A DNA stretch of 64,000 nt from Microbacterium sp. p3-SID336. GTDB lineage: Bacteria > Actinomycetota > Actinomycetes > Actinomycetales > Microbacteriaceae. The DNA is taken from NCBI RefSeq assembly GCF_025143365.1, contig NZ_JALXPE010000016.1, positions 1 to 64,000 on the forward strand, read 5' to 3'. Shown piece after piece: positions 50,306 to 59,707 of this stretch. The position numbers were made by a program, and so were the translations under genes. Position 1 is the first letter of the stretch. Every line of letters begins with the position of its first letter. The notes under the pieces were generated by a model that worked only from the letters and a program-made list of their open reading frames with translations, did not search any database and was not told where the DNA came from.

Positions 50306-51293
50306 GTGCGTCCTCCTCGCCGGGGTAGCGCACGCCGATCTGCGCGCGGATCTCGTCGAGGGCGCCCATGATCGCCACGGTCTCGGCGATCGGCAGGATG
50401 TCGCCCTCCAGGGTGCCCGCGGCCACGAGGCGCTCGGCCGCCAGGGCCTCGAACTGCATGCCGCGGCCCTCGATGTCGGTCACGTACTCCTCCTGCACCG
50501 TGCCGTCCGGCAGGACCAGGCGGAACGTGGTGGGGGCGTACCAGACGCGGTCGATGTCGATGCGGGCGGCCGTGCCCACGATGCTGGCCGCGTTCGGGCC
50601 GGCGCCGCGCGAGGAGGAGAGGCTGGTGGAGATGGCACCGCCCTCGTGCGTCATCACGGTCGCCACCTCGGAGTCGGCGCCGGTCTCGACCAGTCGGCCG
50701 ACCGCGCGGATGCTCGTCGGGGCGCCCAGGATGTCCCAGATGAAGGAGATCGGGTAGATGCCGAGGTCGAGCAGGGCGCCGCCGCCCAGCTCGAGCGCGT
50801 TCAGGCGATGGTCCGGATCGGTGGACAGCAGCTGCGTGTGGTCGGCGCTCACAGCGCGGATCTCGCCCAGTGCGCCCTCCGCGATCAGCTCGCGGATGCG
50901 CACCATGTGCGGCAGATACCGCGTCCACATCGCCTCGGTCACCAACAGGCCGCGCTCGGCTGCCAGCGCCTGCAGATCGGCGGCCTCGGCCTGCGTCAGC
51001 GTGAACGCCTTCTCGATCAGCACGTGCTTGCCGTGCTCCAGCGCCAGACGGGCGTTCGCGTGGTGCATCGGGTGCGGGGTGGAGACGTACACGATGTCGA
51101 CGTCGGGGTCAGCCACGAGCGCCTCGTACGAGGGATGGGCGTGCGGGATGTCGAACCGCGCGGCGAACGCGTCGGCGGACTCCTGCGAGCGCGACCCCAC
51201 CGCGACCAGTTCGAGGCCCGCCGTGCGCAGGTCGGATGCGAACGCGCCGGCGATGCCGCCGGTCGCGAGGATTCCCCAACGAAGACCAGTCAT
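50298..51293 (-). CDS. Gfo/Idh/MocA-family oxidoreductase (dihydrodiol dehydrogenase-like)
   Basis: This is a 331-aa NAD(P)-dependent enzyme. WGILATGGIAGAFASDL is the Rossmann loop, followed by STPHPMH and the lysine motif IEKAFTLT. MWTRYLPHMVRIREL and GGGALLDLGIYPISF are typical of the dihydrodiol-dehydrogenase/1,5-anhydrofructose-reductase-like branch. A TACGCT box lies 6 nt upstream of the ATG at 51293. It is co-directional and overlapping with the NYN gene, though a functional link is not obvious. Confidence 0.88.
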   Translation of the reverse strand: MTGLRWGILATGGIAGAFASDLRTAGLELVAVGSRSQESADAFAARFDIPHAHPSYEALVADPDVDIVYVSTPHPMHHANARLALEHGKHVLIEKAFTLTQAEAADLQALAAERGLLVTEAMWTRYLPHMVRIRELIAEGALGEIRAVSADHTQLLSTDPDHRLNALELGGGALLDLGIYPISFIWDILGAPTSIRAVGRLVETGADSEVATVMTHEGGAISTSLSSSRGAGPNAASIVGTAARIDIDRVWYAPTTFRLVLPDGTVQEEYVTDIEGRGMQFEALAAERLVAAGTLEGDILPIAETVAIMGALDEIRAQIGVRYPGEEDARG

Positions 51294-51299
51294 GGTCTC

Positions 51300-51305
51300 A
51301 GCGTA
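51300..51305 (-). promoter_or_regulatory. -10 box TACGCT of the oxidoreductase/NYN transcript
   Basis: On the minus strand TACGCT, then 6 nt (GAGACC), then the ATG at 51293. Confidence 0.55.
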
Positions 51306-51385
51306 GAGGGTGGGGTGGATATGTCGCCGTGTGACGTCGCATGACACCCGGCATCGCCGCCATGGCCGCGGCGCCCGTGCGCTCC

Positions 51386-51391
51386 TACCGT
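51386..51391 (+). promoter_or_regulatory. -10 box TACCGT of the monooxygenase/ABC operon
   Basis: TACCGT followed by 7 nt (GACGGAC) and the ATG at 51399. It argues for that ATG rather than the GTG at 51390, which lies inside the box. Confidence 0.55.
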
Positions 51392-51398
51392 GACGGAC

Positions 51399-52793
51399 AT
51401 GACGGAGACCCTCGTGATCGGCGCCATGGTGCGCACGCTCGGCGCCCACCCGTCGGGCTGGCGACAGCCCGGCGCCCACCGCGACCCCGCGCGCGACGCC
51501 GAGATCCTGCGGCACATCGCCCGCGAGGGGGAGGACGCGGGGCTGGACTACCTCTTCTTCGGCGACTGGCTCGCCACCGGACCCGACCTGGAATTCCGTG
51601 ACCCGTACCTGCTCGCCCGCATCGACCCCCTGAGCGCCGTGCTGTACCTCGCGGGGGTGACGTCGCGGATCGGCCTCATCGCGACGGTCAACACCACCTA
51701 CGCCGATCCCTATGCCACCGCCAGGGCGCTCGCCTCGCTGGACCTGCTGTCGGGAGGGCGCGCGGGCGTGAATCTCGTCACCGGCGCCGAGCCGCGTGCG
51801 GCAGGCAACCACGGTCGCGGCGCCCACGCCGACACCGAGACCAGGTACGACAGGGCCGAGGAGTTCGTCGAGGCCCTGCGCCGGCTGTGGGACTCGTGGG
51901 ACGAGGACGCCTGGATCGCCGACGCCGCGCGCGGGGTGCTGATCGACCCGGACGGACTGCACGCCGCGGACCTCGACGGTGCGCACGTGCGGGTGTCCGG
52001 TCCGCTCAACGTCGCGCGCCCGCCCCAGGGTCGCCTCCCGCTCGTGCACGCCGGCACCTCACCGCGGTCGCGGAGGCTCGCGGCCACGGTGGCGGACCTG
52101 GCCCTGATCGCGGCGCCGACCCTGGACGACGCCATCGCCACGCGCCGCACGCTGCACGAGATCGCAGTCGAGGCAGGCCGCTCGCCGGAGGAGCTCCGGG
52201 TGATCGCGCCCGTGCTTCCCGTCGTCGCCGACACCGACGCCGAGGCGCACCGGATCGTGGAGCGGCTGCTCGCCCTGGTCCCGCTCGCGGAGGGGCATCA
52301 GGCGACGCGCCCGGGCTTCCCCGCGAACCGCACGGTCGCCGCTCTCGCGGATGCCTTCGACGTGGCCATCGACGACCCGCTGCGGCTGTCCTCGTTCGAC
52401 GCTCCGGTCCGTCCGGCCGAGGCCCTGCGGCTGGGGGAGCGCGGAGCAGTGCTCATCGACCGCGTGCGCACGATCGCCGGGGTCGGCTCCGCGACCGGGG
52501 TGCCGCTCACCTGGCGGCACCTGGTCGCCGCCCACGCCGTCCCCGCGGCCTTCGTGGTCGGCGACGCCCGCGCCATCACCGACCACGTCGAGACCTGGCG
52601 CGACGAGGGCGCCGCGGACGGCTTCAACGTGCTCTCCGCCTTCCAGCCCGCGCAGTTCGAGGCTTTCACGCGGCTCGCCGTCCCGGAGCTCCGTCGCCGG
52701 GGGCTGCTCGCCCCGCCGCCCGAGGCCGACGCCGACGGTCGCCCGCCGACCCTTCGCGACCGCCTCCGCGTGTCGTCGCGTGTCGGCGCCTGA
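51399..52793 (+). CDS. NtaA/SnaA/DszA-type FMNH2-dependent monooxygenase
   Basis: This 464-aa luciferase-like enzyme is of the subgroup that oxidises nitrilotriacetate, dibenzothiophene or similar compounds. YLFFGDWLATG, SRIGLIATVNTTYADPYATAR, LSGGRAGVNLVTGAE and the long insert with PQGRLPLVHAGTSPRSRRLA match the family. It starts an operon with a dipeptide-type importer and three further oxidative genes, so the imported compound is probably its substrate. Partner flavin reductase not encoded here. Confidence 0.9.
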   Translation: MTETLVIGAMVRTLGAHPSGWRQPGAHRDPARDAEILRHIAREGEDAGLDYLFFGDWLATGPDLEFRDPYLLARIDPLSAVLYLAGVTSRIGLIATVNTTYADPYATARALASLDLLSGGRAGVNLVTGAEPRAAGNHGRGAHADTETRYDRAEEFVEALRRLWDSWDEDAWIADAARGVLIDPDGLHAADLDGAHVRVSGPLNVARPPQGRLPLVHAGTSPRSRRLAATVADLALIAAPTLDDAIATRRTLHEIAVEAGRSPEELRVIAPVLPVVADTDAEAHRIVERLLALVPLAEGHQATRPGFPANRTVAALADAFDVAIDDPLRLSSFDAPVRPAEALRLGERGAVLIDRVRTIAGVGSATGVPLTWRHLVAAHAVPAAFVVGDARAITDHVETWRDEGAADGFNVLSAFQPAQFEAFTRLAVPELRRRGLLAPPPEADADGRPPTLRDRLRVSSRVGA

Positions 52794-52831
52794 AAACCCC
52801 AGCCCGAATCCCTGACCGAGGAGACCTCCGC

Positions 52832-54466
52832 ATGAACCGCCGCCTCATCCGCACCGCCGCCGTCGCCGTCCCGCTCGTCCTGGCGGGGAGTCTCGCCGCG
52901 TGCGCGACCTCCCCGGCCCCGGGCAACACTCCCTCCGACAGCGGTGACCCCGTCGCCGGGGGCACGCTCACCTACCTCGAGCACCAGGCGTACACGAACC
53001 TGTACCCGCCGCAGGCCGGCTTCTACCCCAACGGCGGCATCGTGAACAACATCACCGCCCGCCTCACCTGGCAGAACCCGGAGACGCTGGAGATCGAGCC
53101 GTGGATCGCGTCCGCGTGGACCGTGAACGACGACGCCACCGCGTACACGTTCGACCTGCAGCCCGGCGTCACCTTCTCCGACGGCACGCCCGTCGACGCG
53201 GCGGCGGTCGCCAAGAACTTCGACACGTACGGTCTCGGCGACGCGGACCGCGGGCTGACCGTCTCGGAGGCCATCAACAACTACGCGAGGAGCGAGGTGG
53301 TCGACGAGGACACGGTGACCTTCCGCTTCACGGCGCCCTCGCCGGGATTCCTGCAGGCGACCTCGACCATCAACAGCGGGCTCCTGTCGCCCGAAACCCT
53401 CGACGGCACCATCGAGGACTTCGGCGCGGGCAACGCCGAGGAGATCATCGGCTCCGGTCCCTTCACCGTCACGGACGAGAAGCTCGGCACGGAGTACACG
53501 CTCACGGCACGCGCGGACTACGACTGGGCGCCCGAGAGCGCGGACAACGACGGTCGTGCGTACCTCGACGCCGTGCACGTCCTCGTCACGCCGGAGGACT
53601 CCGTCCGCATCGGCTCGCTACTCGCCGGGCAGGCCGACTACGTGCGCTACGTGCAGGCGTTCGACGAGGACCGCGTGGAGGGCGCCGGCTTCACGCTGTA
53701 CGCGCCGCAGACGCGCGGAGTGAACAACTCGATCGCGCTGCGCCCCGACAACCCGCTGCTGGCGGACATCCGCGTGCGGCAGGCTCTCATCGCGGCCGTG
53801 GATGCGCAGGAGGTCGTCGACACCCTCTTCACGGAGAACTACCCGGTCGCCACCTCCGTGCTGTCGTCCCAGGCCGTCGGGTACAAGGACGAGTCCGCGT
53901 ACTACGCGCACGACCCCGAGAAGGCGGAGCAGCTGCTCGAGGACGCCGGCTGGACGCCCGGCGCCGACGGCATCCGCGAGAAGGACGGCGAGCGCCTCGC
54001 CCTCACGGTGTACGAGGCGAAGCCGCAGCCGCTGTCGAAGCAGACGCTGGAGCTCATCGCCCAGCAGCTGGCGGCGGTCGGCGTGGAGCTGACGGTGAAG
54101 CCGGGCGACGCGGGCTCCTATGCCGAGGACACCAGGGACCCGCTGAAGACGGGGCTCTACCACTCCATGGTCGGCCGCGCGGACCTCGATGTCATCAAGA
54201 GCCAGTACTTCACGAAGAACCGCGACGTGCTGATCTCGCAGGACGCGACCCTCGACGAGCTGCTGCTCGCCGTGGCGTCCGAGCCCGACGCCGAGAAGCG
54301 CATCGCCGCCTCGCAGGCCGTGCAGGACTACATCGCCGAGCAGGCGTACGTGATCCCGCTGTTCGAGGAGCCGCAGGTGTACGGGGTCGCGACCTCCGTC
54401 CACGGCGTCGCGTTCGAGTCCGTCGGACGCCCGACGTTCTCCGGCGTCTGGCTCGCGGAGCACTGA
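52832..54466 (+). CDS. Dipeptide/nickel-type ABC substrate-binding lipoprotein
   Basis: This is a 544-aa SBP_bac_5 protein with a basic N-terminus MNRRLIR and lipobox LAAC (21-24). Characteristic segments are YTFDLQPGVTFSDGTPVDA, AEEIIGSGPFTVTD, IRVRQALIAAVDAQEVVDTL and PEKAEQLLEDAGWTPG. It delivers peptides, opines or other small ligands to the permeases downstream. A GAGGAGA site precedes the ATG, 38 bp after the monooxygenase stop. Confidence 0.92.
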   Translation: MNRRLIRTAAVAVPLVLAGSLAACATSPAPGNTPSDSGDPVAGGTLTYLEHQAYTNLYPPQAGFYPNGGIVNNITARLTWQNPETLEIEPWIASAWTVNDDATAYTFDLQPGVTFSDGTPVDAAAVAKNFDTYGLGDADRGLTVSEAINNYARSEVVDEDTVTFRFTAPSPGFLQATSTINSGLLSPETLDGTIEDFGAGNAEEIIGSGPFTVTDEKLGTEYTLTARADYDWAPESADNDGRAYLDAVHVLVTPEDSVRIGSLLAGQADYVRYVQAFDEDRVEGAGFTLYAPQTRGVNNSIALRPDNPLLADIRVRQALIAAVDAQEVVDTLFTENYPVATSVLSSQAVGYKDESAYYAHDPEKAEQLLEDAGWTPGADGIREKDGERLALTVYEAKPQPLSKQTLELIAQQLAAVGVELTVKPGDAGSYAEDTRDPLKTGLYHSMVGRADLDVIKSQYFTKNRDVLISQDATLDELLLAVASEPDAEKRIAASQAVQDYIAEQAYVIPLFEEPQVYGVATSVHGVAFESVGRPTFSGVWLAEH

Positions 54467-54482
54467 GGGCACCGGTGACCCG

Positions 54483-55448
54483 ATGACCTTCGTGCTCCGA
54501 CGAGCCGGGCAGGCCGCGATCGTGCTGGTCGCGGCCTTCACGGCCACCTTCTTCCTGCTGCAGCTGCTTCCGGGCGACGCGATCCTCATCAAGTTCTCCG
54601 ACCCGAGCCTCGGGCTGTCGCCGGAGCAGCTGGACGACATCCGCGCGACCTACGGGGCGGACCTGCCTTGGTGGCAGCAGTACCTGCACGCCGGGCTCGG
54701 CTTCCTCGCGGGCGACTTCGGGTACTCGACGCAGTTCGGCACTCCGGTGCTGACGATGCTGGCCGAGGCGCTGCCCGCGACGCTGCTGCTCGCGTCGCTC
54801 GGACTCGTCGTGGCCTTGGTGCTTGCAGTGCTGATCGCCGGGCTGTCAGCGCTCGCCCCGTTCGCCTGGCTGCGCGACGGGCTGCGCCAGGTGCCTGGTC
54901 TCTTCGTCGCGGTGCCGGTCTTCTGGCTCGGCATCCTGCTCATCCAGGTGTTCTCGTTCGGCCTCGGCTGGGTGCCCATCGTCGGCGCCGACCCCGTGTC
55001 CGGGCTGATCCTGCCCGTGCTCACGCTGGCCGTGCCGATCTCGGCGCCGCTCGCGCAGGTGCTGGTGCGCTCGATCGACCGAGTGCAGGCGCAGCCCTTC
55101 GTCACGGTCGTCCGCGCCAAGGGCGCCCCGCCCGTCTGGGTGCTGACCCGCTCGGTGGCCAGGAACGCCGCCGTGCCGACGCTCACGATCGCCGGCGTGC
55201 TGTTCGGGGAGCTCGTGGGAGGCGCGGTCGTGACCGAGACCGTGTTCGGCCGCACCGGCATCGGGAGACTGACGGAGCAGGCCGTCGCGAACCAGGACAT
55301 CCCGGTCCTGCAGGGCGTGGTGCTGCTGTCGGCGCTCGGCTTCGTGCTGATCAGCCTCGCGGTCGACATCGCCACTCCGCTCATCGACCCGCGGCAGCGC
55401 ACCGTGCGCACGCCGACCCGCCGCACGCTCCAGGAGGCGACCGCATGA
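54483..55448 (+). CDS. Dipeptide-type ABC permease 1 (DppB-like)
   Basis: This 321-aa membrane protein starts with FVLRRAGQAAIVLVAAFTAT, includes a large external loop to about residue 95, then five helices with the EAA-type loop VRAKGAPPVWVLTRSVARN and VVTETVFGRTGIGRL. It pairs with the next permease; the stop overlaps the next ATG by 4 bp. Confidence 0.93.
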   Translation: MTFVLRRAGQAAIVLVAAFTATFFLLQLLPGDAILIKFSDPSLGLSPEQLDDIRATYGADLPWWQQYLHAGLGFLAGDFGYSTQFGTPVLTMLAEALPATLLLASLGLVVALVLAVLIAGLSALAPFAWLRDGLRQVPGLFVAVPVFWLGILLIQVFSFGLGWVPIVGADPVSGLILPVLTLAVPISAPLAQVLVRSIDRVQAQPFVTVVRAKGAPPVWVLTRSVARNAAVPTLTIAGVLFGELVGGAVVTETVFGRTGIGRLTEQAVANQDIPVLQGVVLLSALGFVLISLAVDIATPLIDPRQRTVRTPTRRTLQEATA

Positions 55449-56389
55449 CCGCTCCCGCCCCGTCCACGCCTGCCCTCGCGGCGACGGACGACACCGCTTC
55501 CGCGCCCGCATCCGCACCTCCGTCCCCGCCTTCGCCTGTCGCCGCGTCTGCGCCCGCCGTGCCGCCCGCTCTTCCGCCGCGACGCCGGGGGCGCCGCGGT
55601 CGCCCGTGGGGCCTGTCCCTCGCGGTGGCCGTGATCGCCGTCGCCGTGCTGTGGGCACTCCTCCCCGGCGTCTTCGCGCCGGGGGACCCGCTGTCCGGCG
55701 TGCCGGCGGACAAGCTCCTGCCGCCCGGCGCCGCGCACTGGTTCGGCACGGACGCCCTCGGCCGCGATCTGTTCGGCCGGGTCGTGCACGGCGCCGTGCA
55801 CTCGCTCTCCGGCGCGCTGATCGCGGTGACCGTCGGGCTCGCGCTCGGCACGCTGCTCGGCGCGATCGCCGGCGCCGTCGGGGGCGTCGTCGACGACGTG
55901 CTGATGCGGGTCGTCGACGTGCTGCTGGCGATCCCGGGTCTGCTGCTCTCGCTGTCCGTCATCATCCTGCTCGGATTCGGCACGGTGAACGCGGCGATCG
56001 CCGTCGGGCTCGGCAGCGTCGCGGCGTTCGCTCGGCTCATGCGCGCAGAGGTGGCGCGCGTGCGCCGCACCGAGTACGTCGAGGCCGCCTTCGGCAGCGG
56101 TGCGACGTTCCTCGCGGTGCTGCGCCGACACGTGCTGCCGAACTCCCTCACGCCCATCGTCGCGCTCGCCGCCCTCCAGTTCGGCACCGCGATCCTGGCG
56201 ATCTCCACACTGGGCTTCCTCGGCTACGGCGCGCCGCCGCCCACGCCGGAGTGGGGCCTGCTGATCGCCGAGGGCCGGAACTACACCGCGACGGCGTGGT
56301 GGCTGACCGCACTTCCCGGCCTCGTCGTCGTCGCCGTGGTGCTCAGCGCCAACCGCCTCAGCCACCGCATCGGAAGGAGCACGAGATGA
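55445..56389 (+). CDS. Dipeptide-type ABC permease 2 (DppC-like) with Ala/Pro-rich N-terminus
   Basis: This is a 314-aa permease. The first 45 residues are an Ala/Pro/Ser-rich, then Arg-rich extension (ALPPRRRGRRGRPWG), followed by a first helix, HWFGTDALGRDLFGRVVHGA, and the EAA loop VRRTEYVEAAFGSGATFLAV. It forms the translocation pore with DppB-like protein. Both ends overlap neighbours by 4 bp, so the long low-complexity N-terminus is likely translated. Confidence 0.92.
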   Translation: MTAPAPSTPALAATDDTASAPASAPPSPPSPVAASAPAVPPALPPRRRGRRGRPWGLSLAVAVIAVAVLWALLPGVFAPGDPLSGVPADKLLPPGAAHWFGTDALGRDLFGRVVHGAVHSLSGALIAVTVGLALGTLLGAIAGAVGGVVDDVLMRVVDVLLAIPGLLLSLSVIILLGFGTVNAAIAVGLGSVAAFARLMRAEVARVRRTEYVEAAFGSGATFLAVLRRHVLPNSLTPIVALAALQFGTAILAISTLGFLGYGAPPPTPEWGLLIAEGRNYTATAWWLTALPGLVVVAVVLSANRLSHRIGRSTR

Positions 56390-58002
56390 GCGTGCTGACC
56401 GCCGCCGACCTGCGCGTCTCCTACGGGGAGACCGAGGTCGTGCACGACGTCTCGTTCGAGATCGGCGAGGGAGAGACCCTCGCGCTGGTCGGCGAGTCCG
56501 GGTCGGGCAAGTCGACCACGGCGCACGCCCTGCTCGGGCTGCTCCCGGAGGGCGGCCGCGTGACCGGCGGCCGGGTCCTGCTCGGCGGACTCGACATCTC
56601 GGGATGGTCGGACCGCGCGCTGCGCGGCATCCGTGGCCCGGAGGTCGGCCTGGTGCCCCAGGACCCGACGACCTCGCTCGACCCCGTGCGACCGGTGGGC
56701 GTGCAGGTGGCGGAGGTCCTGCGGCTGCACGGCCATCGCGACCGTCGGGCGCGGCGTGCGCGGGTCCTGGAGCTGCTGGATCGCGTGGGCATCGACGACC
56801 CCTCCCTGCGGGCCCGCCAGTACCCGCACGAGCTGTCCGGCGGCATGCGGCAGCGTGTGCTCATCGCCACCGCGATCGCCCTCCGGCCGCGGCTGCTCAT
56901 CGCGGACGAGCCCACCAGTGCCCTGGACGCCACGGTGCAGAAGCGCGTGCTGAACCTCCTCGACGAACTCCAGCGCGAGGACGGCACCAGCATCCTGCTC
57001 GTCACACACGACCTCGGCGTCGCCGCCGACCGTGCCACGCGGATCGCCGTGCTCAAGGACGGCCGCGTGGTGGAGCACGGGCCGAGCGCGGCGGTGCTCG
57101 CCGACCCCGTCGACCCGTACACGCGGCGGCTGCTCGCCGACGCCCCGGCGTTCGCGACCGGGTTCCGTCGCCCTGAGGCCCCGCCGTTCCTGCGCGATGC
57201 GGCCGCGGTCGCCGCGGAGAACCCCTTCGTGATCGTGGCGGACGGGCTCGTGAAGGAGTTCCGCGTCGCCGGTCGCGAGCGCTTCCGGGCCGTCGACGAC
57301 GTGTCATTCCGGGTGCGGAGAGGCACCACTCACGCCCTCGTGGGGGAGTCCGGATCCGGCAAGTCCACGACAGCGCGACTCGTGACCCGGTTCCTGCGCC
57401 CGGACGCCGGGACGATCGCGCTCGCCGGGGAGGACGTGACCACCGTCGACGGTGCCGCGCTGCGAGCCCTCCGGCGACGCATCCAGCTCGTCTCGCAGAA
57501 CCCGTTCGCCTCCCTCGACCCGCGCCAGCAGATCGCCGACATCGTGGCGGAGCCGCTGCACAACTTCCGGATCGGCTCCAGGGCCGAGCGCCGCGAGCGC
57601 GCGGTCGCCCTGCTCGACCGCGTGGCATTGCCCGCGGAGCTGGCCCGACGCCGTCCGCACGAGCTCTCCGGCGGGCAGCGGCAGCGCGTCGCGATCGCGC
57701 GCGCCCTCGCCCTGGAGCCCGAGATCGTCGTGCTCGACGAGGCCGTCTCCGCCCTCGACGTGACGGTGCAGGCGCGCATCCTCGACCTGCTCGCCTCGCT
57801 GCAGGCCGAGCTCGCCCTGACCTACCTGTTCATCTCGCACGACCTCGCGGTGGTGCGACGCCTCAGCCACACGGTCTCGGTCCTGCACCGCGGCCGCATC
57901 GTCGAGGAGGGGCCGACCGACGAGCTCTTCCACGATCCGCAGCACGCGGTCACCAGGGAGCTGCTCGCCGCCGTGCCAGGACAGATCGGGATCACCGCAT
58001 GA
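56386..58002 (+). CDS. Dipeptide-type ABC ATP-binding protein, fused DppD-DppF
   Basis: This 538-aa protein has two complete ATPase domains. Walker A GESGSGKS is at 36-43 and again near 320, with signatures LSGGMRQRV and LSGGQRQRV and Walker B segments LLIADEPTSALD and IVVLDEAVSALD. The second domain has SLDPRQQIADIVAEPL, typical of DppF. The fusion supplies both ATPases of the importer. Both ends overlap neighbouring genes (ATGA). Confidence 0.93.
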   Translation: MSVLTAADLRVSYGETEVVHDVSFEIGEGETLALVGESGSGKSTTAHALLGLLPEGGRVTGGRVLLGGLDISGWSDRALRGIRGPEVGLVPQDPTTSLDPVRPVGVQVAEVLRLHGHRDRRARRARVLELLDRVGIDDPSLRARQYPHELSGGMRQRVLIATAIALRPRLLIADEPTSALDATVQKRVLNLLDELQREDGTSILLVTHDLGVAADRATRIAVLKDGRVVEHGPSAAVLADPVDPYTRRLLADAPAFATGFRRPEAPPFLRDAAAVAAENPFVIVADGLVKEFRVAGRERFRAVDDVSFRVRRGTTHALVGESGSGKSTTARLVTRFLRPDAGTIALAGEDVTTVDGAALRALRRRIQLVSQNPFASLDPRQQIADIVAEPLHNFRIGSRAERRERAVALLDRVALPAELARRRPHELSGGQRQRVAIARALALEPEIVVLDEAVSALDVTVQARILDLLASLQAELALTYLFISHDLAVVRRLSHTVSVLHRGRIVEEGPTDELFHDPQHAVTRELLAAVPGQIGITA

Positions 58003-59036
58003 CCACTGCACGCCCCACCACCGCGTTCTTCACCCGGCTGCTCGACGACGCCGCTCCGGCCGACCGGTACGCGCTCGCGGTGGAACAGCTGCAGCACGCC
58101 GAGCGCCACGGCATCGGTCGTGCCTGGGTCGCCCAGCACCACTTCCGCGCCGCGGAGGGCGGGCTGCCCTCGCCGCTGGTCTTCCTCGCCCACGCCGCCG
58201 CGCGCACCGAGAGGATCCGGCTCGGCACGGGCGTCATCACGCTGCCGATCGAGGACCCGGTGCGCGTCGCCGAGGATGCGGTGGTCGCCGACCTCCTCAC
58301 TGGCGGACGGCTCGACCTGGGGCTCGGCAGCGGGGGCACGCCGTCGTCGTTCCCGCCGTTCGGGCAGGACGTGCGCGACAAGGCGCTGACGTACGACCGC
58401 AAGCTCGCCACGCTGCTCGACGCGCTGCACGGGCGCGACGTCGGCGCAGGCAACACTCTGTATCCGGATGCCGGGAGCCTCGCGGAGCGGCTGTGGCAGG
58501 CCACCTTCTCCGCGCCCGGCGGTCATCGGGCGGGCGTGCACGGCCACGGACTGCTGCTGTCGCGCACACAACCGCGTCCGGCCGAACGCCTGCACGCGCC
58601 GCTCTCCGCGCTGCAGGACCCCCTCATCGACGCGTACCTGGAGGCGCTGCCGCCCGGAGTGCCGCCGCGCATCACGGCGTCGCGCACGGTGTTCGTCGCG
58701 GACGACCGCGCGGAGGCGCTGCGCTTCGCCGAGGTCGGGCTGCGCCGGGCGGCCGAGGGGTTCCGGCGCCAGGGGCAGACCATCCCCGGAGACACCCTGC
58801 CCGAGCTGATCGCCGCACTCGACACGCACCTGGGCACACCGGAGGACGTGGCGGCCTCGCTCGCCGCCGACACCACGCTGACCCGCGCGACCGAGGTGGC
58901 CTTCCAGGTGCACTCGGTCGACGCCCCGCACGAGCACGTGCTGCGGTCGATCGAGCTGTTCGCGACCGCGGTGGCGCCCGCCCTCGGGTATGCCCTCGCA
59001 CCCACCACCACCGACACCCTCAAGGAGAACGCATGA
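57999..59036 (+). CDS. Putative FMN-dependent luciferase-like monooxygenase (KPN_01858 type)
   Basis: This 345-aa luciferase-like protein has GIGRAWVAQHHFRAAEGGLPS, TERIRLGTGVITLPIEDPVR and LTGGRLDLGLGSGG in the barrel. The order with an ABC importer and CMD/AhpD genes matches the TIGR04027 group. The substrate is unknown. It starts within the ABC ATPase stop and ends within the next start (ATGA), so it is tightly coupled. Confidence 0.88.
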   Translation: MTTARPTTAFFTRLLDDAAPADRYALAVEQLQHAERHGIGRAWVAQHHFRAAEGGLPSPLVFLAHAAARTERIRLGTGVITLPIEDPVRVAEDAVVADLLTGGRLDLGLGSGGTPSSFPPFGQDVRDKALTYDRKLATLLDALHGRDVGAGNTLYPDAGSLAERLWQATFSAPGGHRAGVHGHGLLLSRTQPRPAERLHAPLSALQDPLIDAYLEALPPGVPPRITASRTVFVADDRAEALRFAEVGLRRAAEGFRRQGQTIPGDTLPELIAALDTHLGTPEDVAASLAADTTLTRATEVAFQVHSVDAPHEHVLRSIELFATAVAPALGYALAPTTTDTLKENA

Positions 59037-59707
59037 CCACCGACACCGTCGACCTGATCGCCGGGGTGACGCCGGCGCTGGAGGCGCTGCGCCGCCGCCG
59101 ACCGGTCACCCGCGAACAGCTCCAGGCGAGCTTCGACGCCCTCTTCCGTCCGGTCTCGGTGCAGCATGTCTCGCAGGCCGAGCGCGAGCTCGTCGCGGCC
59201 TTCGCCACCGCGCTCACCGCCCCGGGCGACTCCGCCGCCGCAGGCGACCCCACGGTCGCAGGCGACCCCACCGCCGCGTTCTACGCCGACCGTGCGCGGA
59301 AGGCGGATCCGGTGCGGGCTGCGGCGGTGCTCGCGGAGGCCGAGACCGCCACGACTCCCGGTCCCTTCGGCGCCTACCGCGAGCTCGGCCTGCACGACGA
59401 GAGCACGGACGGGCCGCGGTACACCCCGGGCGACGGGGCCACCGCCGCGCTCGGCGAACGGCTGGCGGCAGCGCTCGCCCACGCCCACCTGCTCGTGCTG
59501 CGACCGCGGGAGGCATCCGGCGCCGACCTCGGACGGCTGCTCGACGCCGGCTGGTCGCCCGACGGCATCGTGACGCTGTCGCAGCTGGTGTCGTTCCTCG
59601 CGTTCCAGCAGCGCGTGGTCTCCGGGCTGCGCGTGCTCGACGCCGCGGGGCTCGCGGACGACAACGCGCCGACGGGTGCATCGGGCGCCGAGGAGGTCGC
59701 CGCATGA
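59033..59707 (+). CDS. CMD-domain protein, Avi_7170 type
   Basis: This 224-aa carboxymuconolactone-decarboxylase-like (AhpD-fold) protein begins DTVDLIAGVTPALEALRRRR and includes the helix pair SPDGIVTLSQLVSFLAFQQR, matching the TIGR04029 group. No CxxC pair is present, unlike its neighbour. It probably functions with the adjacent AhpD-like protein on the product of the monooxygenases. A repeat of the codons for AGDPT occurs around 59238-59270. Confidence 0.85.
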   Translation: MTTDTVDLIAGVTPALEALRRRRPVTREQLQASFDALFRPVSVQHVSQAERELVAAFATALTAPGDSAAAGDPTVAGDPTAAFYADRARKADPVRAAAVLAEAETATTPGPFGAYRELGLHDESTDGPRYTPGDGATAALGERLAAALAHAHLLVLRPREASGADLGRLLDAGWSPDGIVTLSQLVSFLAFQQRVVSGLRVLDAAGLADDNAPTGASGAEEVAA